A DNA stretch of 33,307 nucleotides. Origin: an uncultured Clostridia bacterium (GTDB taxonomy: Bacteria; Bacillota; Clostridia; Christensenellales; Pumilibacteraceae). The position numbers and the translations under genes are program-made. The stretch covers positions 1 through 33,307 of the forward strand of contig CANPYH010000002.1 of assembly GCA_947588325.1 (NCBI GenBank), in the 5' to 3' direction. Under the pieces are notes generated by a model. That model searched no databases and was not told the DNA's origin. It saw nothing but the letters and a program-made list of their open reading frames with translations. Shown here in pieces: positions 15,829-24,863 of this stretch. Positions within the stretch are counted from its first letter, which is position 1. The number at the start of each line of letters is the position of its first letter.

Positions 15829-17046
15829 TCAACCATTATTTTTCACTCCGAGGGAGAATATTTGTTTAACCGTCTGCGCCCTGTCCCCCTCTCCTTCGTC
15901 CGTCGCGGTTATCTCCACCTGATAAGCCCCGACCAATTGGGGAATGCCGCTAATCCTTCCCGACTTCGAAATGGTCAGTCCGACGGGCAGGTTATCCGCG
16001 GAAAAAGAGTAGTCCCCCGTTCCGCCGCAAACGTACACCCTCGCCGAGTAATTCTCCCCCACCGCGGCGAGGGGCAGGCTCTCGGTCTCAAAGGCGAGCG
16101 GAGGCACGGCGGATATCTCTTTATACGCCTCTCCCGTCGCCGCTATCTCGTCGTTTTCGTCGTACAGCGCGGTGTATACCGCCTCATACGGTCGATCGTC
16201 CCCGAGATTATCGAGGAACCAGGAGTAACGCATAACATAATCTTTCCCTTCGAGCATAGCCGCGGATTTTTGTATAAACTCCACCGCCTTCTCCTCTGTG
16301 CAATCGGAAGAGAGATGTCCCCAATGCTGTTCTCTCGCAATCGTGTCTATCGCGCCGAACTCCGTTACCCATATCGGCTTATGATATCTTTCGTACAATT
16401 TATCCAGCGTATCTTCGGCGAGAGATCTTACCATATCATCAACGTAGTAAAAGGGCAGGTAGGAATGTACGGTTATAAAGTCCACGCGATATTCCCGCTC
16501 TTCCGCCTTTTTCATAAAGTCGTCCAGCCACGCGTTCCCGTCGCCTATATACCAGCTGACGGCGGGACTTGAAAGGGGTATTCCTATCGACTCGAGTTTC
16601 TCCCAATATGACAGCGCCTCGTCCACCGACATATTTGCCTGGTCGGGCAGGTCGGGTTCGTTAAAGGTCAGAAGGTACTTGAACTTTCCGCTCTCGTAGT
16701 TTTCCTTTACATACGCGATATTTTCGTCCGTAACGCTCCACTTACCCCACATCATGGGCACAAACTCGGCGTCTATATACTCGTTTTCGGGTTTAAGTCC
16801 CCAATTGTAGTACCAGGAGCAACCGAGGTCGTTGACTTTATCCGCCGCCGCCTTTCCGCCCTTGTTGTATTTGGATACGCACAACCCCTTTTTGACGGCA
16901 TAGTCCGACCTCTCGCGGTGGGGCGCAAGGGAATTTACGTCCTCGGGCGGATCGGGATTTTGCTCCCTTCCGCACGCCGTGAAACAGAGCACCGCCATAA
17001 CCAATATTGCGGCTATAATCGCCGTTATCTTTTTCAACGCTTTCAT
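15829..17046 (-). CDS. GH128-type beta-1,3-glucanase lipoprotein with C-terminal Ig-like domain
   Basis: 405 residues. A signal peptide with lipobox FTAC places Cys25 at the mature N-terminus. The core (about 50-310) matches the glycosyl-hydrolase catalytic core of family GH128: GCSWYYNWG (75-83), FVPMMWGKW, acid/base Glu130 in LLTFNEPD, SPAVSW, VDFITVHSY, and nucleophile Glu229 in PIWVTEFG. GH128 enzymes cut beta-1,3-glucans. The C-terminus (about 325-400) resembles a putative Ig domain (LPVGLTISKSGRISGIP). With the GH10 operon it points to use of plant or fungal wall glucans. The ribosome site is weak (ATAGGGAAA). The three-base-separated neighbours seen in the xylanase operon are absent here, so it may be transcribed alone or after rsmG. 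Confidence 0.82.
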   Translation of the reverse strand: MKALKKITAIIAAILVMAVLCFTACGREQNPDPPEDVNSLAPHRERSDYAVKKGLCVSKYNKGGKAAADKVNDLGCSWYYNWGLKPENEYIDAEFVPMMWGKWSVTDENIAYVKENYESGKFKYLLTFNEPDLPDQANMSVDEALSYWEKLESIGIPLSSPAVSWYIGDGNAWLDDFMKKAEEREYRVDFITVHSYLPFYYVDDMVRSLAEDTLDKLYERYHKPIWVTEFGAIDTIAREQHWGHLSSDCTEEKAVEFIQKSAAMLEGKDYVMRYSWFLDNLGDDRPYEAVYTALYDENDEIAATGEAYKEISAVPPLAFETESLPLAAVGENYSARVYVCGGTGDYSFSADNLPVGLTISKSGRISGIPQLVGAYQVEITATDEGEGDRAQTVKQIFSLGVKNNG

Positions 17047-17093
17047 TTTCCCTATGACTTCTTTGTTATCTCCGTTTATTACCCGCCGCTCGG

Positions 17094-17732
17094 TTATGTT
17101 ATGGGATCGGTTCGCGGTTTGTTGCCCTTTCGCGGATAGTTTCCGCGCGTTTTGCCTATTTTGCGGATAATAACCAGCTTTCTCGTTATGTCGTCGCCGA
17201 GTTTTTTTTCGGCTACCCTCTCGATCTTCCCGCCGAGCAATGTTATTGCCTTCTCCGCCTCGGCTATTTCCACGTCGATATTTTCGGACTTATATGCGAC
17301 AAACGCCCCGCCCACCCTGACGAAGGGCAGCGCGTACTCGGCAAGCACATTCAGCCTTGCCACCGCCCGAGCCGTCACGGTGTCGAAACTCTCGCATTCG
17401 GGAAAGTCCTCGATCCTCGTGTGGATAGCCCGCGCTCCGTCAAGTCCGAACCGCTCTATCACGGCGGAGAGAAAGTCCGTCTTTTTCCGAACGCTGTCCG
17501 TCATTGTCACATCCGTTTCGGGCAGCTCGTTTTTTATTACCAAGGCGGGAAAGCCCGCGCCGCTACCTATATCCAGCACTCTTCCGCTTATGAATTCCAA
17601 ACCGAGACGGCTGTCCTCGACATGCTTAACCATAAACTCCTCGAAGGACGTTATCGCCGTGAGGTTAAACCGTGAGTTATATTCCGAAAGCATATCGAAC
17701 AGCTCGGTGTAATTTATTTTTCGCACATACAT
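17094..17732 (-). CDS. rsmG: 16S rRNA (guanine527-N7)-methyltransferase
   Basis: A 212-residue RsmG/GidB homolog that methylates G527 of 16S rRNA with S-adenosylmethionine. The N-terminal helix contains LSEYNSRFNLTAITSFEEFMVKHVEDS, the SAM motif is VLDIGSGAGFPALVIK, and the later FDTVTARAVARLNVLAEYALPFV is family specific. The C-terminal tail is basic. Its length is normal apart from this tail. No Shine-Dalgarno is visible. In Bacillota rsmG is usually close to oriC, parA and parB; here mnmG and parA are missing from its flanks, parB lies about 13 kb away, and a DnaA-box cluster sits directly upstream. Confidence 0.95.
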   Translation of the reverse strand: MYVRKINYTELFDMLSEYNSRFNLTAITSFEEFMVKHVEDSRLGLEFISGRVLDIGSGAGFPALVIKNELPETDVTMTDSVRKKTDFLSAVIERFGLDGARAIHTRIEDFPECESFDTVTARAVARLNVLAEYALPFVRVGGAFVAYKSENIDVEIAEAEKAITLLGGKIERVAEKKLGDDITRKLVIIRKIGKTRGNYPRKGNKPRTDPIT

Positions 17733-18069
17733 ATTTACAGTTATATTGTATTTTATTTATAAAAATAGTATTTATTATAGGCGGTGGATTAGTGGATAAC
17801 TCAAAAAAGCACAAAATGTTGTAGTACGGCGGTGAGTTAACACCGAAATATTCGATTTTTTATGCACAACATCGTCCACAATGCTTCAACGTTTTCACTT
17901 TTTTTCGGTGTATAACCCATTTTGACGGATATTGTCGAAAGGGCGGTTTTGCCCGAAAACGGACGTTTTATCCACATGTTATAAACAGGGTGAAAAAGTT
18001 ATACACATAATGTTGTTTAGGTCGGATAAATCGGGTTTTTCGACATATTCCGCCGCGGGGTGAGGCGGG
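17733..18069. other. DnaA-box cluster between rsmG and mnmA (candidate oriC or DnaA-binding locus)
   Basis: A 337-bp gene-free interval. Matches to TTATNCACA on the plus strand: 17860-17868 (TTATGCACA), 17968-17976 (TTATCCACA) and 17999-18007 (TTATACACA). Single-mismatch boxes: 17791-17799 and 17918-17926 (minus strand) and 17979-17987. A very AT-rich tract at about 17733-17785 lies beside the cluster and could unwind. The position next to rsmG is classical for an origin. Confidence 0.55.
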
Positions 18070-19230
<1,161 letters not shown>

Positions 19231-19427
19231 TCAAGCGCAAACAGGCTTTACAAGCAATCAAGCCTTATATGAACGTTACTTAAAACAAACGGGTCGCACC
19301 TTGCGGAATACGCCTTTTAATGAGTTGCAAAAACGACGGAGAACTTTCCCTGCCGTGTTTTCTCGGAAATATTACCTTAAAAACACCGCGGCAAAAGGAG
19401 CTCCTCGCCGACGGCGCAATACCGACG

Positions 19428-19757
19428 CTATAATCTGTTCTTATCCCCCCATTCGCACATCATATCGAGAATGGGCATAAGCGATCTTCCTCGCTCGGAA
19501 AGGCTATACTCCACTTTCGGCGGAATTTGCGGATATTCTTTACGAACGATCAGCTTGTCCGCTTCAAGTTCTTTCAGCATTACGCTCAACGTCTTGTAAG
19601 AAATTCCCTTGATATATCTTTGCAATTCATTAAAGCGCACTACGGAAAACTCCATGAGCGTATAAAGAATAGTCATTTTGTATTTTCCGTTGATGAGGGA
19701 TAATGTGTACGAAAAACCCGTGTCCGCAAGTTTTTCATTGGCAATACACCGTTCCAT
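19428..19757 (-). CDS. HxlR-family transcriptional regulator
   Basis: About 109 residues, a single winged-helix domain of the HxlR type: LSLINGKYKMTILYTLMEFSVVRFNELQRYIKGISYKTLSVMLKELEADKLIVRKEYPQIPPKVEYSLSERGRSL. These dimeric regulators commonly sense electrophiles or redox state through a conserved Cys near the N-terminus; here Cys5 (MERCIANEK) is in that position. The start at 19757 is chosen because AAGGAGAGT precedes it. The gene is divergent from the NTF2-like/FMN-reductase pair, shares overlapping promoters with it, and an operator-like dyad lies in its own leader, suggesting autoregulation and control of the pair. Confidence 0.92.
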   Translation of the reverse strand: MERCIANEKLADTGFSYTLSLINGKYKMTILYTLMEFSVVRFNELQRYIKGISYKTLSVMLKELEADKLIVRKEYPQIPPKVEYSLSERGRSLMPILDMMCEWGDKNRL

Positions 19758-19784
19758 AATACTCTCCTTCACTTTCCAAATAGT

Positions 19785-19849
19785 AAGTACCATACATAAA
19801 TGTGCGTACTTGACAAAAGAATTATACCATGATAAAATCCACTTGTCAA
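19785..19849. promoter_or_regulatory. Overlapping divergent promoters with HxlR operator-like dyad
   Basis: Plus strand: TTGACA (19810-19815), 17 bp, TAAAAT (19833-19838). Minus strand: TTGACA (read from 19844-19849), 17 bp, TATAAT (19821-19826). The two promoters face each other and overlap. A dyad AAGTAC (19785-19790) and GTACTT (19806-19811), separated by 15 bp, overlaps the plus-strand -35 and lies just downstream of the minus-strand start, well placed to repress both. Confidence 0.7.
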
Positions 19850-19873
19850 TAAATTTTTAAGGAGGCTCATATT

Positions 19874-20257
19874 ATGAGAGCAACATTGAAAGACTACAGG
19901 GACGTTGAAAAAGCGGCAATGAATTTCGTCAAGAGTGTAGCCGAGGGAAACAGCAAATATGCCAGACAGCTTTTTACCGACGAAGCCGTCTTGTTCGGGA
20001 TTCTCAACGGCGAACTCGAACACGGTTCTATCGAACAGTTCTACCGTAATGTGGATACGGTAGGCGCGGACGAAAATTTCAAAGCAAGAGTTGACGTTAT
20101 TACCGTCGAGGAAACGCTTGCCGTCGTTCGCGTTTTGGAAGAAGGCTGGGGCGGCAGTATTGATTTTACCGACTATCTGCTTCTTCTGAAACTGAACGGC
20201 GAATGGAAATGCGTAGCCAAAGCCTACAACCAAAATTCAAACACCGTTAAAAAATAA
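19874..20257 (+). CDS. NTF2-like / putative lumazine-binding family protein
   Basis: A 127-residue small cytosolic protein resembling the NTF2-like 'putative lumazine-binding' family: the helical start DYRDVEKAAMNFVKSVAEGNSKYARQLFTDEAVLFG is followed by IEQFYRNVD and a beta-sheet half ending LNGEWKCVAKAYNQ. Such proteins bind small ligands or are degenerate isomerase-like enzymes; no catalytic assignment can be made. AAGGAGG stands about nine bases upstream of the ATG. It is followed after 14 bases by the FMN-reductase gene, forming an operon driven by the HxlR-controlled promoter. Confidence 0.8.
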   Translation: MRATLKDYRDVEKAAMNFVKSVAEGNSKYARQLFTDEAVLFGILNGELEHGSIEQFYRNVDTVGADENFKARVDVITVEETLAVVRVLEEGWGGSIDFTDYLLLLKLNGEWKCVAKAYNQNSNTVKK

Positions 20258-20271
20258 TCTGCGAGGCAATT

Positions 20272-20820
20272 ATGGGCAAAAAAATACTTATTTTGAACGG
20301 CAGTCCGAGAAAGAGCGGCAATACGAGCGCGCTTGTTTCCGAATTTACGCGCGGGGCAACGGAAAGCGGGAATGACGTTACCGAATTTTTCCTGCAATCC
20401 ATGAACATTCACGGCTGTTTGGGATGCTTTGGCGGCGGAAAGGACAGAAACAGTCCGTGTGTGCAGAAAGACGATATGCAAAAAATCTATCCCGTTTACA
20501 GAGAAGCCGAAATTGTGGTTCTTGCTACTCCTTTGTATTATTGGACGATAAGCGGACAGCTTAAAACTTGTTTTGACCGCCTTTTTGCCGTTGCGGAGTG
20601 CAATAAAGATTACCAAAACCCGCACAAAGAAACCGTTCTTCTCATGGCGGCGGAAGGTCACGATTTTGAAGAAAGTTTGTATTGGTACGACCGCTTGGAA
20701 AAACATCTCGGTTGGAAAAGCCTCGGCAAAGTTCTTTGCGGCGAAGTCGTAGGCCTTGGCGATATTAAAGGACGAAAAGAACTTATCAAAGCCTATGAAT
20801 TGGGAAAATCAATATCATAA
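20272..20820 (+). CDS. NADPH-dependent FMN reductase / flavodoxin-fold oxidoreductase
   Basis: 182 residues. The N-terminal FMN-phosphate loop is LNGSPRKSGNTSALV (about 7-21). A CxxC pair occurs in GCLGCFGGGKD, and ATPLYYWTISGQLKTCFDR is the typical second flavin loop of the NAD(P)H-dependent FMN reductase / iron-sulfur flavoprotein group. No cluster-binding cysteine set is complete, so a simple quinone or azo-type reductase is the better guess. GAGG lies before the ATG. It is co-transcribed with the NTF2-like gene and terminated by the hairpin at 20843-20874. Confidence 0.88.
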   Translation: MGKKILILNGSPRKSGNTSALVSEFTRGATESGNDVTEFFLQSMNIHGCLGCFGGGKDRNSPCVQKDDMQKIYPVYREAEIVVLATPLYYWTISGQLKTCFDRLFAVAECNKDYQNPHKETVLLMAAEGHDFEESLYWYDRLEKHLGWKSLGKVLCGEVVGLGDIKGRKELIKAYELGKSIS

Positions 20821-20842
20821 TATAATACCTATTATTGATAGA

Positions 20843-20874
20843 AAAACAGCGGGGAACGTGTTCCCCGCTGTTTT
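20843..20874. terminator. Bidirectional intrinsic terminator
   Basis: A 15-bp perfect stem (20843-20857 with 20860-20874) and a 2-nt loop, with T runs on both strands. It separates the convergent FMN-reductase and flavodoxin genes. Confidence 0.8.
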
Positions 20875-20890
20875 CGCCTTGTCCAAAGGT

Positions 20891-20926
20891 GAGTTCCGAT
20901 ATAAAATTGAGTTCCGATATAAAATT
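20891..20926. repeat. Perfect 18-bp tandem duplication
   Basis: GAGTTCCGATATAAAATT occurs at 20891-20908 and again directly at 20909-20926 in the non-coding gap after the terminator. No function is evident. Confidence 0.85.
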
Positions 20927-21024
20927 AAGACTTTTCTTGATTACCTATAGCCTGCACTATATGCGGGGGACATTTGTTACGGAAAGAGGCGACGACTTCC
21001 TTGATTTGTCAAAGACCGCATTGT

Positions 21025-21537
21025 TTATTTTACAGATTTCATAGCCCACGCTGCGACTTTGGCTTCCGACTGCGGAGCTTCTGCGCCGTGGATCGAAAGC
21101 CCCGCTACGATGACCGCGCCTTTGCAAACGCTTTTCAGTTGTCTCTCGCTCGAACCCATTCCGCTCCCCTCGTTCGTGCAGAAGGGCGCTATTTTCTTAC
21201 CCGAAAGATCATAGTGTTCGAGAAAGGTACACATACACATCGGCATCTGTCCCCACCAATTGGGATAGCCGACGAAGATCGTATCATATTTTGAAATGTC
21301 CCCGACGTATCCTTTGATAGCGGGGCGGGCGTTCGCGCGAAGCTCCGCTTGCGCTTCTTCGATACACGCATAATAGTCCTTTGCATAAGGCTTTACCGTA
21401 TCGGCCTCAAACAGGTCGCCGCCGACCGCCTTTTGGATAAACTCTGCGACGCGCTCGGTGTTGCCTTTTTCGAGTGTTTTGATTGCTCCGCTGACATAGT
21501 TCTCGCCTTTGTGAGAGAAGTACGCGATCAAATTCAT
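21025..21537 (-). CDS. Flavodoxin
   Basis: About 170 residues, a flavodoxin-4-type protein: MNLIAYFSHKGENYVSG at the start, the insertion TERVAEFIQKAVGGDLFEADTVKPYAKDY, VGYPNWWGQMPMCMCTFLEHYDLSGKKIAPFCTNEGSGMGSSERQL, all typical. It carries FMN and transfers electrons or reduces quinones in the cytoplasm. The ATG at 21535-21537 is chosen: AGAGGTG lies six bases upstream, and the GTG three codons earlier is part of that ribosome site. It follows the aldo/keto reductase gene by 16 bases, third gene of a tetR-led operon. Confidence 0.92.
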   Translation of the reverse strand: MNLIAYFSHKGENYVSGAIKTLEKGNTERVAEFIQKAVGGDLFEADTVKPYAKDYYACIEEAQAELRANARPAIKGYVGDISKYDTIFVGYPNWWGQMPMCMCTFLEHYDLSGKKIAPFCTNEGSGMGSSERQLKSVCKGAVIVAGLSIHGAEAPQSEAKVAAWAMKSVK

Positions 21538-21553
21538 AAATATCACCTCTTGA

Positions 21554-22657
21554 TTATTTTTCCAGCAGCGCCGCGCAGTCTTTCAGGTGCTTTGTTATGG
21601 GTAAGTGTTGCGGACAAGCGCGCTCGCATTGTTTGCACCCTATGCAATCCGACGCGAGGCCGCCGTTTGCCGTCGCCTGTTTATAGGCTTCTATTGCCTG
21701 CGCCGTCTGACCGTTGCCGAGGTGCCTGTTCGCCGCCGAGAAGATGGCGGGAATGTCTATCTTTTTCGGGCACCCGCTCACGCAATATCGACAAGCCGTG
21801 CAAGGAATGGCGGCAGAACTGCCCATAATGCGCTGCGCTTTGCGGATAATCTCCTGCTCCTCGTCATTAAGCGGGCGGAAGTCCTTCATAAAGGAAATGT
21901 TATCCCGCATTTGCTCGGTGGTAGACATGCCCGAGAGTACGGTCAATACGCCGTCGAGAGAGGCGGCAAAGCGGATTGCCCAGCTTGCAAAGGAGGCGTC
22001 GGGGTTATATTCCTTAAACAGCTTCTGCACCTTTTTGGGCGGGTTGGCGAGGGCGCCGCCCTTGACGGGCTCCATAATTACAATGGGCTTGTTGTGCTTT
22101 CTTGCTACCTCGTAGTTCCCGCGGGAAGCCACCGACGGGTTTTCCCAATCGGCATAGTTGATTTGAAGCTGAACAAAATCCTCTTCGGGGTGGATGGTCA
22201 ACAGCTTATCGAGCAGTTCGGGATCGGCGTGATAGGAGAAACCGAAGTTCTTTATAAGCCCCTTCGCCTTTTGCTCTTTGACGAAATCCCAGATATGGTA
22301 TTTATCGTATTTGGTGTAGTTATTGGTCATAAGCGCGTGGAGAAGATAGTAGTCGAAATATCCCGCTCCCGTGCGCTCCAAGCTCTTGTAGAATTGGCTC
22401 TTTGCCGCCTGTTCGCTTCCCGCCATCATGAATGCGTTCAGCTTTGTGGTCAGGGTGTATCTGCCGCGGGGGTAGCGATCCACGAGGGCTTGTTTTATAT
22501 CTTCCTCGCTCGAGCCGTAAACAAACGCCGTGTCGAAGTATGTAAACCCCGCCGCCATAAACAGGTCCACCATTTCCTTAACCTGCTCGATGTCGGTATG
22601 AAATCCTTTCTTGGGCAGCCGCATAAGTCCGAAGCCCAATTTTTTAATCTCGCTCAT
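21554..22657 (-). CDS. Aldo/keto reductase with C-terminal 4Fe-4S domain
   Basis: About 367 residues. The TIM-barrel aldo/keto reductase part has LGFGLMRLP, the catalytic Asp/Tyr region FDTAFVYGSSE, the Lys in LTTKLNAF and the His in YYLLHALMTN. The C-terminus adds two Cys clusters, CTACRYCVSGCPKKIDIP and CIGCKQCERACPQHLPI, each able to hold a 4Fe-4S centre. This predicted oxidoreductase type is common in anaerobes. The start is the second ATG after AAGGAGG, about eight bases away, giving MSEIKKLGFG; the first ATG overlaps the ribosome site too closely. It starts 16 bases after the tetR stop. Confidence 0.92.
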   Translation of the reverse strand: MSEIKKLGFGLMRLPKKGFHTDIEQVKEMVDLFMAAGFTYFDTAFVYGSSEEDIKQALVDRYPRGRYTLTTKLNAFMMAGSEQAAKSQFYKSLERTGAGYFDYYLLHALMTNNYTKYDKYHIWDFVKEQKAKGLIKNFGFSYHADPELLDKLLTIHPEEDFVQLQINYADWENPSVASRGNYEVARKHNKPIVIMEPVKGGALANPPKKVQKLFKEYNPDASFASWAIRFAASLDGVLTVLSGMSTTEQMRDNISFMKDFRPLNDEEQEIIRKAQRIMGSSAAIPCTACRYCVSGCPKKIDIPAIFSAANRHLGNGQTAQAIEAYKQATANGGLASDCIGCKQCERACPQHLPITKHLKDCAALLEK

Positions 22658-22673
22658 AGTCATTTCCTCCTTT

Positions 22674-23297
22674 TTATTCGGCATTGCCGATCAAGTACGG
22701 TTTAATTATTGCGGGTAAAAACAACTCGCAAAACTTTTCGGTGCGCTCCTTAAAGCTGTACGCCCCGCCCGACATATCCCAGCAGAGCATTTCGCCGTAA
22801 ATAACGTCGGTCAAAGCATCGGCGAGTTCGCCCGTCGGCGTATTTTCTTTCAGCTCGCCTAACTCTATCCCTCTTTGTATCATGCCCTTCATGGAGCCAA
22901 GGTCCATGCGGAGTTTTTCCTTGTCGTAGGGATTCTCCACAAGGTCGGGATCTACGGTATTACGCACCCATTCCTGGCAGAGTTTAAGCCCGTCCCGTTC
23001 AATATGTCCCGAGAACGTTACCATATAATACGCCAGCCGTTCCATAAACGGTCCGTCGTATCTTTGCGCATCCTCGTAAATCTCGCCGAAAATATCGTGG
23101 CTTATCGCGAACACAATGTCCTCTTTGCGCTTGAAGTAGGTATAGAAGGTGCCATTGGAAACGCCGCAAGCCTTGGTAATCTCCTCAATCGAGGTGTTTA
23201 CAAGCCCCTTTTCGCGAATGATGGCCTCTGCCGTCTCCATTAGTTTTCTCTTTGTCTCCAAAGCGGCTATCTTTCTGTTAGTCATTTTTTCGGACAT
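22674..23297 (-). CDS. TetR/AcrR-family transcriptional regulator
   Basis: 207 residues. The N-terminal helix-turn-helix is TAEAIIREKGLVNTSIEEITKACGVSNGTFYTYFKRKEDIVFAI (about 22-65). The helical ligand-binding half follows and is divergent as usual. GGAGGAATT precedes the ATG. It heads the operon with the Fe-S aldo/keto reductase and flavodoxin, so it probably represses it and is released by a small-molecule stress signal such as an aldehyde or quinone (inference). Confidence 0.93.
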   Translation of the reverse strand: MSEKMTNRKIAALETKRKLMETAEAIIREKGLVNTSIEEITKACGVSNGTFYTYFKRKEDIVFAISHDIFGEIYEDAQRYDGPFMERLAYYMVTFSGHIERDGLKLCQEWVRNTVDPDLVENPYDKEKLRMDLGSMKGMIQRGIELGELKENTPTGELADALTDVIYGEMLCWDMSGGAYSFKERTEKFCELFLPAIIKPYLIGNAE

Positions 23298-23478
23298 AAT
23301 TCCTCCGGCGGTATTGCTCCGTAAGTTTGGTTGTTAGTATTTGCGCCGAGCGTGCGCAGTTTGCATGTATGGGTCGTCTGTGTGGTTGGTGTTGTTCTTC
23401 GTGACTTGTGCGGATGGCGTTGATCTTCGCGGCTGGCGAAACGCTGTTAATGTGCGTCGTTTGCAACGCGCGGTTGGG

Positions 23479-23919
23479 TTATTGTTTTCCCGTTCGCAGT
23501 TGTTCGGCTTTCCGCACGAGCGCCGTATAGGCGGCGGACGGGTCGTCTATTTCGAGGACGGTTTGCTCCATCGGGCAAAGTCCCGTGCCGTCGCGGCTCT
23601 GCACCCGGGGCGTAAGCGTCGCGTACTCCGCGTACACACCGTGATTTTTTAGCGTGGCAAGTCCGCTTTCCGAGAGCACTTCGGCAAACACGCCGCGAGC
23701 GCCCATTTTGACGTATAGCAGGGCGGCGGCTTTACCTACTATCCTGTCTGCCGCGCATGCTCCGTCGAGGTCTGTCCCCTGCCTTATAAGGTCCAACAGG
23801 GGACGTATTCCCCGCTGTCGGCTTATCATGGTGCGGTCGTCCTTTTGCACAATGCAGGTCAGGTTTTCGGCGTACAGCCGCTCGCGAAGGCGGGCAAGTA
23901 ATGTCGCTGTTTCGGACAT
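23479..23919 (-). CDS. DUF1893 family protein
   Basis: 146 residues matching the DUF1893 pattern: a middle segment with GACAADRIVGKAAALLYVKMGARGVFAEVLSESGLATLKNHGVYAEY and a late GLCPMEQTVLEI. The family is found in Clostridia and archaea, is related in fold to cytidine-deaminase-like proteins as I remember it, and has no settled function. The start is seven bases after the stop of the ECF S-component gene, so the two are co-transcribed. A vitamin or nucleoside-related role is only suggested by this pairing. Confidence 0.8.
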   Translation of the reverse strand: MSETATLLARLRERLYAENLTCIVQKDDRTMISRQRGIRPLLDLIRQGTDLDGACAADRIVGKAAALLYVKMGARGVFAEVLSESGLATLKNHGVYAEYATLTPRVQSRDGTGLCPMEQTVLEIDDPSAAYTALVRKAEQLRTGKQ

Positions 23920-23925
23920 AATCTT

Positions 23926-24504
23926 TTATTCCTTGTCTTTAATGAGGAGCAGGCGCAACCCCATGACAATGAAGGGAATAATAACGGCTTGCAAAATCAT
24001 GCCCAAAAGCCCCGTCTGTATTTGCGACCAGGCTACCGCCGCCGTTATCGGAGAAACGCCCTGGAAAATGGCGGCTATGGCGAGGAAGGTGAGCCTGCCC
24101 GCTACCTGAGCAAGGAGTACGGCGGGGAAGGCCATCCAACCGTTTCTCGCAATGCTGCGCGAAAACAGTCCCGAAATCGCGCCGAATACCGCAAGCTCCG
24201 CGACCATATACGGCAGCCGCGCCAATGCGGGCATGGGGCTACCGAACATTGAGGTTATGGCAAAACTTATGAGGGGCGATACAATGCCGACGCCAAGGCC
24301 CCACTTCCAACCGAGTAAGCACCCGCCGAGAAGTATGGGCAGGTACATGGGCAGCCACTGCGCCCCGCCCTCCGCGCCGAGTGCGAGGTGTACGAGTTGC
24401 GGAAGTGCTACCGCAAGCACGATAATGCCAAGCGAGATAAGCGATTTGACCGTGACCTTAACGCGTAAAGTCGCACCACGTCTCGCAAGAACCTGTTCAA
24501 TCAT
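23926..24504 (-). CDS. ECF transporter S component (substrate-binding membrane protein)
   Basis: About 192 residues with five to six hydrophobic helices (for example SLISLGIIVLAVALPQLVHLAL, PMYLPILLGGCLLGWKWGLGVGIVSPLISF). The layout is that of energy-coupling-factor S components such as the PF12822-like group that bind vitamins. The EcfA/A'/T energising subunits are not in the window. The ATG at 24502-24504 is preferred to the upstream in-frame start because AGGAGGAAC lies seven bases before it. Followed by DUF1893. Substrate unknown. Confidence 0.8.
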   Translation of the reverse strand: MIEQVLARRGATLRVKVTVKSLISLGIIVLAVALPQLVHLALGAEGGAQWLPMYLPILLGGCLLGWKWGLGVGIVSPLISFAITSMFGSPMPALARLPYMVAELAVFGAISGLFSRSIARNGWMAFPAVLLAQVAGRLTFLAIAAIFQGVSPITAAVAWSQIQTGLLGMILQAVIIPFIVMGLRLLLIKDKE

Positions 24505-24539
24505 CGCAAAGTTCCTCCTGTTTTTCTGTTCTTTTACAC

Positions 24540-24569
24540 ATTTTATCACATTCGTTGAATACAAGTCAA
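24540..24569 (-). promoter_or_regulatory. Promoter of the ECF S-component / DUF1893 operon
   Basis: Minus strand TTGACT (24564-24569), 18-bp spacer, TAAAAT (24540-24545). The predicted leader is about 30 nt and includes AGGAGG. Confidence 0.6.
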
Positions 24570-24654
24570 TGAATTTTAATCAATAAAATCAGATTTCGGA
24601 AAGATTTGGTGATTATATAAAGCGTTCTGCGAGTTCGCCGAGCGCTTGCTACAA

Positions 24655-24782
24655 GCGCGTCGCATAGCACCGCTGATGGACGACGAGAAATCGCGGCTTC
24701 TGCTCGGTCATTTACGCTGTTATAGTAAACTCCCTCGCGAAGCCTTGATTTTCGCGCCCCTGAGCGGCACTCTCCGCCGCGC
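24655..24782 (+). repeat. R2 structured repeat, divergent copy C
   Basis: A 128-bp relative of copies A and B in opposite orientation. The shared framework is agcaccgctgat, tcatttacg, tagtaaactcc, ctgagcggcactct and then ctcggttcgtt-like sequence. The outer arms (GCGCGTCGC with GCCGCGC) and inner arms (GGCTTC with GAAGCC, GAAATC with GATTTTC) differ in sequence from A/B yet still pair. It is not at the 3' end of any gene. Confidence 0.65.
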
Positions 24783-24863
24783 TCGGGTCGGTTCGTTGTT
24801 AAAAGGTTTCATTGAAGAACAATATCTTTACAGGTTAATTATTTCTTTACGGGTATTTGACAA

